A DNA stretch of 64,000 nt, taken from assembly GCF_003031405.1 (NCBI RefSeq), contig NZ_CP020469.1, positions 1,426,001 to 1,490,000 of the forward strand. The letters run 5' to 3'. Origin of the DNA: Halomonas sp. 'Soap Lake #6'. GTDB lineage: Bacteria; Pseudomonadota; Gammaproteobacteria; Pseudomonadales; Halomonadaceae. The translations under genes and the position numbers were made by a program. Below, one piece after another: positions 46,114-55,651 of the stretch. Under the pieces are notes generated by a model. That model had not been told where the DNA came from. It saw nothing but the letters and a program-made list of their open reading frames with translations, and made no database searches. Each line of letters begins with the position of its first letter. The first letter of the stretch is position 1.

Positions 46114-46935
46114 GCATTGTTACACGAAGCAGGATTTAGTCCCCAAGGTGCGCTCCAACCGCTAAGCGGTGGTGATAGTGCCGCGACGTATCGGCTGCAC
46201 ACCCGTGAGGGTGATGTGGTAGTGAAGCACGATCACCCCGCTCGGCTAGCCGGTGAGGCCGACGGCTTAAAGGCGCTCGCTAATGCTAATAGCGGCTTGG
46301 TGTTGCCGACGGTGATTGCCCAGCAGGGTGAATGGCTGGTGATGGAGGCGTTGGAAACAGTACCGCACCGCCATAGCGATGAGGCAGCACTGGCTGAGGG
46401 ACTACGTAAGCTGCATGAGATGACAGGGGACGAGCACGGCTGGCACCGCGATAACGCCTGTGGGAAAACGCCCCAGCCTAATGCGCCCATGCAGGATGGC
46501 CGCGCTTTTCAGCGCGAGCGGCGTTTGTTACCGCTCATCAACGCGTGTTATTCCAAAAGGCTGCTAGACAGCGGTTTACGACACCGCCTTGAATCGTTGG
46601 CCTATGGGTTAGAGCGCTGGCTGCCGGATGTGTCGCCGAGTTTGGTGCACGGAGATTTGTGGTCGGGCAATGTGCTGTTCACGCCCCAAGGCCCCGCGAT
46701 CATTGATCCCGCCGTTTACCGCCACTTCCCAGAGGTGGATCTGGCGATGTTGACGCTGTTCGGCTCGCCCAGTTCGGCTTTCTTTGAGGCGTACTGGAAC
46801 AGCTGCGCCCCCGATGAATGGCCGCGGCGAGAGGCGCTTTTTCAGCTTTACCCGCTGTTGAACCATTTACTGTTGTTCGGAGAAAGCTACCGAACCCCGG
46901 TTGAACGTGCGGTATCCCGGTTGGAAGCGTACTGA
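46096..46935 (+). CDS. Fructosamine kinase-like protein
   Basis: A 279-residue protein of the aminoglycoside-phosphotransferase-like fold. The start LLHEAGFSPQGALQPLSGGDSAATYRL resembles fructosamine/ketosamine-3-kinases. The catalytic loop is LVHGDLWSGNVLF (about 183-195) with the metal-binding Asp in AIIDPAVYR. Known relatives phosphorylate glycated proteins or small molecules. It sits between pglX and pglZ, inside a BREX operon, and keeps every key residue. Host-type metabolic use is possible, but the position suggests a linked function or hitch-hiking. Confidence 0.87.
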   Translation: MNNTLTALLHEAGFSPQGALQPLSGGDSAATYRLHTREGDVVVKHDHPARLAGEADGLKALANANSGLVLPTVIAQQGEWLVMEALETVPHRHSDEAALAEGLRKLHEMTGDEHGWHRDNACGKTPQPNAPMQDGRAFQRERRLLPLINACYSKRLLDSGLRHRLESLAYGLERWLPDVSPSLVHGDLWSGNVLFTPQGPAIIDPAVYRHFPEVDLAMLTLFGSPSSAFFEAYWNSCAPDEWPRREALFQLYPLLNHLLLFGESYRTPVERAVSRLEAY

Positions 46936-47083
46936 GCGTAGTGTGGCCACTGGCTCGGCGCTTTTCATACTGCGCGTGTTAGAATCCGGCCATTATCTTA
47001 TGTTTTATTAATGATTGATCACCCGCACAGGTGCGAAGCGCCCAGTAGCTCGTTGATTTGTGCGGTATAGGCACGGAGGCTAG

Positions 47084-49714
47084 ATGCAGCTCGACCAACT
47101 CCAGCAGGGCTTACAACACGCCTTCTTCACTGATCACCATCGGATTGTGTTCTGGTACGACGCTCCTGGGCATTTTGCGGATTCGCTCAGCGAACTTGCG
47201 CTAGAGGGCGTTCAAGTGATCAACATGGCGGGGGAGTCTATCCTGGGCGTGAAGCTACGCCTGGAGCTGGAAGAGCCGGAAATGCCCACGCTGCTCTACT
47301 TTCCCTCTGGCGAGCCAGCCCCAGAAGAGGACTGGCTGCTGGATATCAAGCTGTACTCTGGCCGCTTCTACGCCGACCGCGTCTCGATGATTTTCAACGA
47401 GCTGGGCCTAACCCGCCATGTACTGCGCGAGCACTTGGCGCAGCGGCAGGCGTTCTTAGCCAGTCGTAAGCGAGTCGACGCGTTGAAGCGTTTGGTCACG
47501 CCTTCCCTCAGTGAAGATGAACTGGATCTAGCGATGCTGGCCGTAGTGGTGGGGGCCACGTCCCTCGACGTGGCCACGCTGCTGTTCCATCTGGCTGAAG
47601 AGGCGGTGGACCACGAGTCGGGGCTAGAAGCCAACCCCGCGTCCTTGGTCGAGGCCGAGAAGTACGCCTTGGTGCCTGCGTTAGTGCGTGCTTTACAAGC
47701 CGAGGTGGGTTATCCCGCCAGCCAAGCAGAGCTCAGCGGTGACGCGCCGCTGAACTTCGGCCAGCTGATGCTGCGGTTATTGATTACCGGCTACTGCGAA
47801 AGCATTTCTGATATTCCCGACTGGGCGCGTCAGGTGGCCATACCTTCGGTTAATGCCCGTGCTACCTCACGGGCGCTGCTCACCCGCTGGCGGGATAGTT
47901 CGCGGTTTTACCCTGCGTTCGATGTGATCTCCGGGTGGGTAGCGGATGCCCAGCGCATTGATGACAAGCTGCAGGATGTGCCGTTAGAGCAGCTAAGCCA
48001 TGTGGCGACGTTTGAGGTGGTAGAGAAGCAGATCATTGTCGATCTCTGCCAGGCGATTCCCACGGCGGATGCCCGCGATCTCAAGCTGTTCGACAGCATC
48101 ATTGTGGCGCGCTTGGATGGCTACTGGGCATCGCGGCATAAAAACGACGCTCGCCGCGAGCGTTATCGGCAGCTCTATGCCGCACTGACGGCGGCCACTG
48201 CGCTGTTTAGCCTGCGTCATCAGTATGCCAAAGGCTTTCATTACGAGAGTGTTGAGGCGCTCTACCACGCATACCAAACAGACCTCTACCGTTTTGATAC
48301 CGCCTATCGCCATTACGCGGTGGCGTCGGATGCCACCGGCGTGGAGCTGCTAAAAAACCTGGATGCCGCCGTGGAGCGCTGTTACGACGAGTGGTTCCTG
48401 GGCCAGCTCACCCGTAACTGGAGCGAGCGCGTGGAAGCCGAGCAGCGGCTCACCCACTGGAAGCTCCCTAATATTCCCAGCCAGCAACACTTCTACCGCG
48501 ACTGGGTGCAGCCCCAGCTAGGCGCTAGCCGCCAAAAGCGTGTGGTGGTGGTGATTAGCGATGCCTTCCGCTATGAAGCGGCGGAAGAGCTACGCGAGCG
48601 CATTAATGCCAAGCGCTACAGCGAAGCGACGTTAAAAAGCCAGTTGGGTGTGGTGCCCAGCTACACCACCCTGGGGATGGCCTCGCTGTTGCCGCACAGA
48701 GAACTCCGCTATCAGCCGGGCAGCGATACGGTGTTGGTGAACGGCCAATCCACTCAGGGTACGGCGAACCGCAGCAAGTTACTCAAAGCCGCGTTAGGCG
48801 GGGAGGCGTTAGCCGTCACCGCCGACGAGGTAAAAGGCTGGAGCCGTGAAGAGGGGCGCGAAAAGATCAAAGGCGTGCAGCTGATGTACGTTTACCACAA
48901 CGTGGTAGATGCCCGTGGAGATGCCGCCAACACCGAAAGCGAGACGTTCGCAGCGGTGGAGGATGCCATTGACGAACTGGATCAGCTGACTCGTAAAATC
49001 CTCATGCACCTGAATACCAGCACGGTGTTGGTTACCGCCGACCATGGTTTCCTGTTTCAGCGCAGCGCCTTGGATGCCACCGACCGCACGGCGCTGTCAG
49101 AAAAGCCAACATCGGCCTTCAAAAGCAAAAAGCGCTATGTGCTGGGTGAATCGCTGCCCGATAACCCCAGCGTGTGGCACGGCCATACCCGCGATACCGC
49201 AGGCACCACTTGCGACACCCAGTTCTGGATACCCAAAGGCGCTCACCGTTTTCATTTTGTGGGCGGGGCGCGCTTTGTACATGGGGGCATTATGCCCCAG
49301 GAAATTGTGGTGCCGGTGCTCACTGTGCAGCAGCTGCGGGGTGAGAAGGTAGAAAAGCGCACCAGTCGCAAGGTGGAAGTCATTTCACCCAAGGCATCGC
49401 TGAAGATGGTCAATAACATTCAGCGTTTCGATCTACTGCAAACCGAAGCGGTGAGCGAGCGCCTCCGCCCGGTCACGCTGTCGGTGGCGATTTACGCGGG
49501 CAGCGAGGTGGTTTCCAGTGAAGAGGTCGTGACCTTCGATAGCGCAAGCGACAATATGAACGAGCGCATGAAGTCGGTGCGCCTCTCGCTATCAGGCACG
49601 TCATTCGACCGTAAAAATGACTACTTCCTGGTGCTGCGGGATAAAGACCTAGGCACCGAACGGGAGCGCTACCGGGTGGTGATTGATCTCGCGTTTACGG
49701 ATGATTTTTTCTAG
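47084..49714 (+). CDS. pglZ: BREX phosphatase-like protein PglZ
   Basis: An 876-residue protein. The C-terminal half is an alkaline-phosphatase-superfamily domain. VVVVISDAFRYEAAEEL (near 487-503) holds the metal-site Asp, YTTLGMASLLPH follows, and TADHGFLFQ (near 650) is the second metal site. The N-terminal half is helical and of unknown role. PglZ is the hallmark of BREX and works with PglX and BrxC. GGAGG lies 4 bases before ATG 47084. A separate promoter may lie in the 148-bp gap after the kinase-like gene. Confidence 0.95.
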   Translation: MQLDQLQQGLQHAFFTDHHRIVFWYDAPGHFADSLSELALEGVQVINMAGESILGVKLRLELEEPEMPTLLYFPSGEPAPEEDWLLDIKLYSGRFYADRVSMIFNELGLTRHVLREHLAQRQAFLASRKRVDALKRLVTPSLSEDELDLAMLAVVVGATSLDVATLLFHLAEEAVDHESGLEANPASLVEAEKYALVPALVRALQAEVGYPASQAELSGDAPLNFGQLMLRLLITGYCESISDIPDWARQVAIPSVNARATSRALLTRWRDSSRFYPAFDVISGWVADAQRIDDKLQDVPLEQLSHVATFEVVEKQIIVDLCQAIPTADARDLKLFDSIIVARLDGYWASRHKNDARRERYRQLYAALTAATALFSLRHQYAKGFHYESVEALYHAYQTDLYRFDTAYRHYAVASDATGVELLKNLDAAVERCYDEWFLGQLTRNWSERVEAEQRLTHWKLPNIPSQQHFYRDWVQPQLGASRQKRVVVVISDAFRYEAAEELRERINAKRYSEATLKSQLGVVPSYTTLGMASLLPHRELRYQPGSDTVLVNGQSTQGTANRSKLLKAALGGEALAVTADEVKGWSREEGREKIKGVQLMYVYHNVVDARGDAANTESETFAAVEDAIDELDQLTRKILMHLNTSTVLVTADHGFLFQRSALDATDRTALSEKPTSAFKSKKRYVLGESLPDNPSVWHGHTRDTAGTTCDTQFWIPKGAHRFHFVGGARFVHGGIMPQEIVVPVLTVQQLRGEKVEKRTSRKVEVISPKASLKMVNNIQRFDLLQTEAVSERLRPVTLSVAIYAGSEVVSSEEVVTFDSASDNMNERMKSVRLSLSGTSFDRKNDYFLVLRDKDLGTERERYRVVIDLAFTDDFF

Positions 49715-49786
49715 GCCCGTCATCCGCGGGAACGTTTTTATGTTTGTGCATTGTGCTTTTATCGTCGTTCAGGAGTGACCGCCCAC

Positions 49787-51859
49787 ATGGATTTTGACTC
49801 ATCTTCCGCCACGCAAGTGTCTGACGCCCTCCAGGATGCCGATCTGGATACGCTGCTCAACACGCACTTTGCGGGCCGCGTGGTGCGTAAGGATCTCACT
49901 CAACGCGTGAAAGAGGGCGCAAACGTGCCTGTTTACGTGCTGGAGTACCTGCTGGGTATGTATTGCGCCTCAGACGATGCGGAGGTGATCGCTACGGGAT
50001 TGGAAAACGTTAAAGCGATTCTGACGGATAACTACGTTCGCCCGGATGAAGCGGAGAAGGTGAAATCCATCGTACGCGAGCGCGGCAGTTTCAAGGTGAT
50101 TGATCGTGTCACGGTGCGCCTGAACGAGAAAAAAGACCGCTATGAAGCGGCGTTCAGTAACTTAGGCATCAAAGATGCCGAGATCTCTGCAGGCATTGTC
50201 AAAGAGCACGAGAAGCTGCTGGTAGGCGGTATTTGGGTCATTGCAACGCTCAGCTATTTTCATGAAGAGGGGCAATCAAGCTCACCGTTTGGCGTTAGCC
50301 TGCTCAAGCCGATTCAGATGCCCCACATGAATATGGACGAGTTGTTTGAAGGGCGGCGTGGGTTCACCAATGCTCAATGGCGTGAAGTGCTGATTCGCTC
50401 GATTGGTATGGAACCTGCCGAGCTAGACGAAAGCGTTCAATGGCACTTACTGGCCAGGATGATTCCGTTTGTCGAGAACAACTACAACGTCTGCGAGCTA
50501 GGGCCACGGGGCACCGGCAAAAGCCATATCTATAAAGAGTGTTCACCCAACAGCATTTTGGTCTCTGGTGGGCAAACCACGGTGGCCAACCTGTTCTACA
50601 ACATGAGCTCACGGCGCATTGGCCTGGTGGGTATGTGGGATTTGGTGGCGTTCGATGAAGTGGCCGGTATCTCGTTCAAGGATAAGGACGGGGTGCAGAT
50701 CATGAAGGACTACATGGCCTCTGGCTCCTTTGCCCGTGGGCGCGAACAGATGGAGGCCTCAGCCTCGATGGTGTTTGTGGGCAACATCAACCAAAGCGTG
50801 GAGTCGCTGGTAAAAACCAGCCACCTGCTGACGCCATTCCCCGATGCCATGATTGATGCCGCCTTCTTTGATCGCTTCCATGCTTATATTCCCGGCTGGG
50901 AAATCCCCAAGATGCGGCCGTCGTTCTTTACTCAGCGCTATGGGTTTATTGTTGATTACCTCGCTGAATTCTTCCGTGAGATGCGCAAACGCAGCTTCGC
51001 CGATGCCATTGATCGCTACTTCTCGTTGGGTGACAACCTCAACCAGCGTGACGTGATTGCGGTGCGTAAAACCGTGTCGGGCCTGCTGAAGCTAATGTTC
51101 CCCCATGGGGAGTACATGAAGGACGATGTGCGTGATTGCCTGGAATACGCCATGCAGGTACGCCGCCGAGTGAAGGAGCAGCTGAAAAAGATTGGTGGCA
51201 TGGAGTTCTACGATGTCCACTTCAGCTACATCGACAAAGAGACCTTGGAAGAGCACTTTGTGTCTGTGAAAGAGCAGGGCGGTGGCGGCCTGATTCCAGA
51301 AGGCCAGGGCAAGCCTGGCGTCGTACATACCATTGGCCTGAGTGATAAGGGCATGCCGGGGGTTTACCGCATCGAAATGCAGGTCACGGCGGGCAGCGGC
51401 AAGCTGGCCATGTCAGGGCTTTGGAACTCCACCGCTGCCAAAGAGCAGGTCAAAATGGCCTTTGACTACTTCAAGGCCAACGCCAGCCGCATCAGCGGTG
51501 CCCGCAAGGTCATGGAGCATGATTTCCACCTGCATGTGGTCGACCTGCAAAATAGCGGTGTGCTGCGCGATCTCTCGCTCGCCAGCTTGGTCGCCTTCTC
51601 CTCTGGCTTGGTAGGTAAACCTACCCAAAGCCAAATGGTGGTGCTGGGCGATATGAGCCTAGGGGGCAGCCTAAAGCCCGTCGAAAGCCTAGCGGAATGC
51701 CTGCAGGTTGCTTTTGATGCCGGTGGCAAGCGCGTCACCCTGCCCATGAGCAGCGCAATGGATATTCCTACCATCCCCGGAGAGCTGTTCACCAAGTTCC
51801 AAACCAGCTTCTATGCCGAACCGATTGATGCAGTGGTCAAAGTGCTTGGTGTGGATTAA
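49787..51859 (+). CDS. brxL: BREX Lon-like protein BrxL
   Basis: A 690-residue protein. ATG 49787 is chosen (AGGAG 11 bases upstream) over a longer frame from 49751. An AAA+ domain has Walker A ELGPRGTGKSHIYKE near 238-250 and Walker B LVAFDEVAG. The C-terminal Lon-protease-like domain (about 540-680) contains VVLGDMSLGGSLKPVESLAE. BrxL proteins form DNA-binding ring assemblies and define type 1 BREX. It is the last core BREX gene here, giving the order brxA-B-C-pglX-pglZ-brxL. Confidence 0.95.
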   Translation: MDFDSSSATQVSDALQDADLDTLLNTHFAGRVVRKDLTQRVKEGANVPVYVLEYLLGMYCASDDAEVIATGLENVKAILTDNYVRPDEAEKVKSIVRERGSFKVIDRVTVRLNEKKDRYEAAFSNLGIKDAEISAGIVKEHEKLLVGGIWVIATLSYFHEEGQSSSPFGVSLLKPIQMPHMNMDELFEGRRGFTNAQWREVLIRSIGMEPAELDESVQWHLLARMIPFVENNYNVCELGPRGTGKSHIYKECSPNSILVSGGQTTVANLFYNMSSRRIGLVGMWDLVAFDEVAGISFKDKDGVQIMKDYMASGSFARGREQMEASASMVFVGNINQSVESLVKTSHLLTPFPDAMIDAAFFDRFHAYIPGWEIPKMRPSFFTQRYGFIVDYLAEFFREMRKRSFADAIDRYFSLGDNLNQRDVIAVRKTVSGLLKLMFPHGEYMKDDVRDCLEYAMQVRRRVKEQLKKIGGMEFYDVHFSYIDKETLEEHFVSVKEQGGGGLIPEGQGKPGVVHTIGLSDKGMPGVYRIEMQVTAGSGKLAMSGLWNSTAAKEQVKMAFDYFKANASRISGARKVMEHDFHLHVVDLQNSGVLRDLSLASLVAFSSGLVGKPTQSQMVVLGDMSLGGSLKPVESLAECLQVAFDAGGKRVTLPMSSAMDIPTIPGELFTKFQTSFYAEPIDAVVKVLGVD

Positions 51860-51921
51860 GGTTAATGAGTCTATTGCGATGATGCATTCATGCTCTCGCA
51901 CGCATTACAGGAGGCACTTAG

Positions 51922-52104
51922 ATGGAAAAATCTAATGAGCTCAGTGAAGTAGAAGCAAACGGCGGCCCTATACAACGGCTTAAGGGCTCGGTTGGCAAAT
52001 ATGAGAAGCCATTTGAGCCTGTAGGCATTGAGGACTGGGAGGCTATGCAGATGGAAGAGCCTATTCCAGCCACCCGCACAGGTGATGAGCATCCGCCGAG
52101 ATAG
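51922..52104 (+). CDS. Small hypothetical protein, 60 residues
   Basis: GGAGG lies 7 bases before ATG 51922. The protein is acidic (NELSEVEANGGPIQRLKGSV, then IEDWEAMQMEEPIPA), with no membrane segment and no recognised motif. It follows brxL by 62 bases in the same direction and may be on the same transcript. Confidence 0.6.
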   Translation: MEKSNELSEVEANGGPIQRLKGSVGKYEKPFEPVGIEDWEAMQMEEPIPATRTGDEHPPR

Positions 52105-52162
52105 ACACTCATTGCACATGCCATGTTAGTGAGCACATGGTCGGTAGGCGAGGAGCATAGCA

Positions 52163-52486
52163 ATGAAAGTGACTGAAAAAGTAGAAGTCGAAGCCGTCAC
52201 CGATGTGGTGTGCGATGTCTGCCTAACCACGACACGGGTAGCAGACGACAACCTTGAGTACGCCACCCTCAAAGCCCATTGGGGCTATGGCTCTCAGCAC
52301 GACGGTGAGCGTTATGAAGTTCACCTGTGCGAAAGCTGTTTTTTCAGCGCGTTGGCTTACTTCAAACAAGAACGCCGCGTGCAAAATTTGTTCAGCGAAG
52401 ATAGCGACAGAGATCGGGCCTTCAATACAGATGACCGCCTGGGGCTAGTGGCGACGGATGACTATTTTGGTGATCATAAATCTTGA
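52163..52486 (+). CDS. Small zinc-ribbon-like hypothetical protein
   Basis: A 107-residue protein with two paired cysteines, CDVC (residues 17-20) and CESC (about 55-58), a likely single zinc ribbon. WGYGSQHDGERYEVHLCESC between them is typical of small uncharacterised proteins seen next to plasmid and island genes. GAGGAG lies upstream. The acidic C-terminus (SEDSDRDRAFNTDD) has no match that I know. Function unknown. Confidence 0.7.
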   Translation: MKVTEKVEVEAVTDVVCDVCLTTTRVADDNLEYATLKAHWGYGSQHDGERYEVHLCESCFFSALAYFKQERRVQNLFSEDSDRDRAFNTDDRLGLVATDDYFGDHKS

Positions 52487-52757
52487 TAAGTGGTTTTGCT
52501 TCACTTTTGGACTGGCTACAGAGGGCTGCTTAAGGCAGATTTTGACCCTTAGCGGACATGCTGGGAAATGCAGCAGGAGCGCGAATTTTGTATTTACAGC
52601 CTAAACTAAATTATTAATTATATCTGTCAACGACTTAAAGTGGGTTTTGTAGGCTGCATTTGTCGGATGAACGTGCTAGCGCGTTTATTCAATAATAAGA
52701 TGGGAAGTCTAATACACTGTTAGGCTTTGTAACTGATATCACCGGATCTCACCACGC

Positions 52758-53255
52758 ATGAGCAGCGCAGACAGACTTACCGAAATTCACATCGTTCAGG
52801 CAAGGCTTCGTGCGCTTCGCCTCGTTGCATTCACCGGCGCAGTTTTTCCTGGTGAATGGGGTGCGCAGTGGAATGAGGCCATAGTTCCCGATCTGCTTGA
52901 ATTTGGATTTCACGCAAGGAAGGTAAACGAGTTCTGCGGCCTTATGGACGAGGACTTCGGTTCAATCGACGTCAAAATTGTTAACATCTCGGCAGGTGAT
53001 CCCGGGAACTGGGAATCGAACTATCGGAATGCACTGAACGCACTTTTGCACATGCAGACATTCTCCATAGGACACGCACACGCCGATCATCGGCGAATTT
53101 TTCTTGCATCGGAGGCGAACCTAATCGCCACTTACATCAAGGTATCGACTGATCGCTACCCTGAAGTCACCATCAGCCTCTTCGGGCTCGTCGATTGCTT
53201 TCTAAACCGGGTTCTTCATAAGGTTCGTGAAAGGCACCCGCGCCTCCGGTTTTGA
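52758..53255 (+). CDS. Hypothetical protein, 165 residues
   Basis: The product reads SADRLTEIHIVQARLRALRL at the start and ends with VRERHPRLRF. It looks like a compact soluble alpha/beta protein, with no signal peptide or membrane segment. No family is recognised. It follows a 271-bp gap in which I see no gene, only a GTTAGGC at 52719 that could be the edge of a cassette-type junction. Confidence 0.6.
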   Translation: MSSADRLTEIHIVQARLRALRLVAFTGAVFPGEWGAQWNEAIVPDLLEFGFHARKVNEFCGLMDEDFGSIDVKIVNISAGDPGNWESNYRNALNALLHMQTFSIGHAHADHRRIFLASEANLIATYIKVSTDRYPEVTISLFGLVDCFLNRVLHKVRERHPRLRF

Positions 53256-53312
53256 AGACAAAGACGCAAGTGTTGATGTGCGCGACGCCTAAACATTCCA
53301 TCGAGGTGATTT

Positions 53313-53903
53313 ATGGTTTTTGACGATTTACTAACGGACACGGTGAGCCTCATCAAAACAGATGGGACCAATGTCGAAGGCATCAAGGCGAGCGTTCAGA
53401 CGAGCAAGATATTCATACAGGGCAAGAAACCACTCATCGAATCAGGCGACTTGATTCAGCGAAAAATGTCGAATGGGGCTGAGGAAACGTTCGAGGTCAT
53501 AGATCCTGGCTTTCACGAAGAGTTTCACAGCATACCGGCAGGGTACCAAATGCGGGTCCGAAAACTAGGAATCCCTGAAGCCAAGAGCGCCATTCAAAGC
53601 ATTACGTACAACGTTACGGGACACAACGCGAGGATTAATCAAAACTCCATTGACCATTCGGTGAATGTTGTACAGCTTCACCCCGATGTCACCGACAATC
53701 TTCAAGCTTTGCGTACAGAAATCCAACGTCTGATACAAGACCCTTCCCAACGGCAGGAAGCGACAGAAGTAGTTGACGCGATTGAAGAGCAGTTCAACTC
53801 TGGAGCGCCAAGGAAATCTGTAGTTCAGGCACTCGTACGCGGATTGCCATCGGCCGGCAGTATCGCGTCAATCGGGTCTTTTCTGGTTTCGCTCCTTGGA
53901 TGA
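53313..53903 (+). CDS. Hypothetical protein with Asn-rich turn motif
   Basis: A 196-residue protein. Residues about 93-116 read TYNVTGHNARINQNSIDHSV, a repeated Asn/Ser/Asp turn pattern found in various uncharacterised defence-associated and RHIM-like bacterial proteins. The N-terminal half is beta-rich. The C-terminus ends in a hydrophobic segment (SAGSIASIGSFLVSLLG) that might insert into a membrane. GAGGTG lies upstream. The assignment as a defence effector is speculation. Confidence 0.6.
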   Translation: MVFDDLLTDTVSLIKTDGTNVEGIKASVQTSKIFIQGKKPLIESGDLIQRKMSNGAEETFEVIDPGFHEEFHSIPAGYQMRVRKLGIPEAKSAIQSITYNVTGHNARINQNSIDHSVNVVQLHPDVTDNLQALRTEIQRLIQDPSQRQEATEVVDAIEEQFNSGAPRKSVVQALVRGLPSAGSIASIGSFLVSLLG

Positions 53904-53990
53904 GAAACATAACACGGCACTACATCCAACCGCTCATCGCTACGCGGCTCGCGTCGGGTGAGCTGGGCATTAGCTGTAAATGGAGACTTC
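53904..53990. other. Stem-rich junction resembling an integron attC site
   Basis: ATAACA is followed by an imperfect stem with GCTCA (near 53929) and TGAGC (near 53959), an inner GC-rich region, and GGGCATTAG at the end. Layout and size recall a cassette recombination site. The outer R'/R'' boxes do not pair well, so this is weak. Confidence 0.3.
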
Positions 53991-54728
53991 GTGAACGCGT
54001 ACTGTCGACATAAAGTGCATCAATTTTACGAGTCCTATCAAAATCGTAGTTTTGATCAGGATGACGTTGCTCTTTTCACTGTCTTGACGCGCGACTACTC
54101 TGACCAACGCAGCATTATGCGGGAATTAGGTGATTTCTTAGCCCATCCAGATGAAAAGAACCGAGGCATCGTCCTGGAAAGCGTTAAACAAGCTGCTGCT
54201 CATTTTGAAGAAAACTGTTTAGCTTATTTTCATGACCAAGCATTTGAGCCACCGGTCTTCAAAGGACTTGGCACGCGAGAAGAACTGAGGAACGAACTAA
54301 AAAAAATCTTTACAGCTTCAGGTATTTTGGTGGACAACATAGGAATTGAGGATGAACAGTTTAGGGATTTTATTTTCTGCATTATTTTCCTACTCAGTTC
54401 TTTTAGGCTCAAGCTAGGGGCTCGCCTATTCGATCTGAGCGTTGAATATGCGCATGGTCTAACGCTTTATATTTCCTATGAAAGCCTAAACGTCCCGAGG
54501 TGCTTTATCTCAATGCCGGTACTGTTTCTCGGCAACGTATGGATAGAAAACACCTCACTTTTGGGTGGTTCTAAGTTTGCTCTCGTAAATCATATTGCTC
54601 GCAGGTTTGAAGAAGGGTTTTTGGGAGCTATAGCTTATGAAGACGATCGAGCCAAAAAGCCGCTACATGCAGCGTGTTTTGAGCGAGGAAAGGTATGGCC
54701 GTTGCCGAGCCAAAGAAAAAACAGCTAA
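53991..54728 (+). CDS. Hypothetical protein, 245 residues
   Basis: GTG 53991 is chosen because TGGAG lies just upstream; an in-frame GTG at 53958 has none. The sequence starts NAYCRHKVHQFYESYQNRSF and is helical in its first half (DQRSIMRELGDFLAHPDEKN). It has one hydrophobic stretch, FIFCIIFLLSSFRLKLGARL (about 126-145). No recognised family. It may be a gene cassette of the accessory segment 52.7-54.8 kb. Confidence 0.6.
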   Translation: MNAYCRHKVHQFYESYQNRSFDQDDVALFTVLTRDYSDQRSIMRELGDFLAHPDEKNRGIVLESVKQAAAHFEENCLAYFHDQAFEPPVFKGLGTREELRNELKKIFTASGILVDNIGIEDEQFRDFIFCIIFLLSSFRLKLGARLFDLSVEYAHGLTLYISYESLNVPRCFISMPVLFLGNVWIENTSLLGGSKFALVNHIARRFEEGFLGAIAYEDDRAKKPLHAACFERGKVWPLPSQRKNS

Positions 54729-55101
54729 TCAGTCATTGAAATACGTTCCGGCCCTCGTGGGCTTCCACCGGTCCGCCTTGTCTAAGCGGTGCATCGCCAA
54801 GTTCGACCGCTTAATATTGGCATTATATCAGAATTAACTTAACGGCCGATTTTGGCCGATATTTGACGTTGAAAAGCTGTTTGTTGGTGCCAAAATCTAA
54901 AATCCGCTTGTTTTGAAAGAAGTAAGCACGTGTAGCGGCCTATGAGCAGGTTAGAGAGAGTTTCGGCACACAGTTTGTATATTTCCTAGTAGTGTTCAAA
55001 AGCTGTAGGAACGAACAAGGAACGCTAGCGAGCTAAGCGGTAGATCAGAGAAATGTTTTCGCTGAGATGTGTAGTGAATTGTCCATGAGTAACGTCCATC
55101 A
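54729..55101. other. Intergenic region without clear genes
   Basis: These 373 bases carry no convincing frame. A short inverted repeat CGGCC-GATTTT-GGCCG occurs near 54844-54859, and GGCATTA near 54822 may be a decayed cassette edge. The rest is unremarkable. Confidence 0.5.
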
Positions 55102-55623
55102 ATGAGAGCGCCGTTATCGCTACCCCAGCTATGGGAAAGCACCAAATACGTATCGTGGCCAAAAAGCCACAGTAACCCCATGGTGCGCGTGCCACGCCCG
55201 TCGGGGAAACCTGAAACTAAGTCGATCCCGCACTTAGCCAGTGAATACGATACCTTTGAGCGTTGCCTTGCGTATCGAGACCAACGTGGCAGAGAAATTT
55301 GGGGCGAGCGTCGTTGGAAGGAGCTGTTGCGAGTAGAGGCACGCTCCGTCGCGCGTCATCGTGAACGGCCCGCTGGCCCGATAACGGGCGTTTACCACTA
55401 CGAACGCCCCACGGGAACAACACTCTGGGTTGCCGCCTGGTATGAGCTGATGCCCGACGGCTCACGCAAGAAACGCAGTGCGCAGTTCAGTTACGGTACG
55501 TCACGCACCCGCTATGCGACCTCAGAAGAAGCGATGCAGGCGGCGATTAAACGGCGGCAAGAGGAAGAAGCACGCTGGTACTGTGTAGTGGGTCAACGTG
55601 ATCAACGGCGCGTGAATCAATGA
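55102..55623 (+). CDS. AP2-like domain protein, hypothetical
   Basis: A 173-residue basic protein. Residues about 94-150 (GVYHYERPTGTTLWVAAWYE, then DGSRKKRSAQFSYGTSRTRY, then SEEAMQAAIKRR) have the strand-strand-strand-helix pattern of AP2/integrase-DNA-binding-type domains. The first 40 residues lack homology, and no ribosome site is seen at ATG 55102 or at the alternative ATG 55180, so the start is uncertain. It lies 28 bases before the DUF4236 gene. Confidence 0.6.
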   Translation: MRAPLSLPQLWESTKYVSWPKSHSNPMVRVPRPSGKPETKSIPHLASEYDTFERCLAYRDQRGREIWGERRWKELLRVEARSVARHRERPAGPITGVYHYERPTGTTLWVAAWYELMPDGSRKKRSAQFSYGTSRTRYATSEEAMQAAIKRRQEEEARWYCVVGQRDQRRVNQ

Positions 55624-55651
55624 TATAAAATCCCATCTTTAAGGAGTTCCG

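Noticed and set aside
52599..52725. Possible attC site (GCCTAAA to GTTAGGC)
   Set aside because: The outer boxes are 120 bases apart and the inner part does not fold into paired arms; kept only as a hint.
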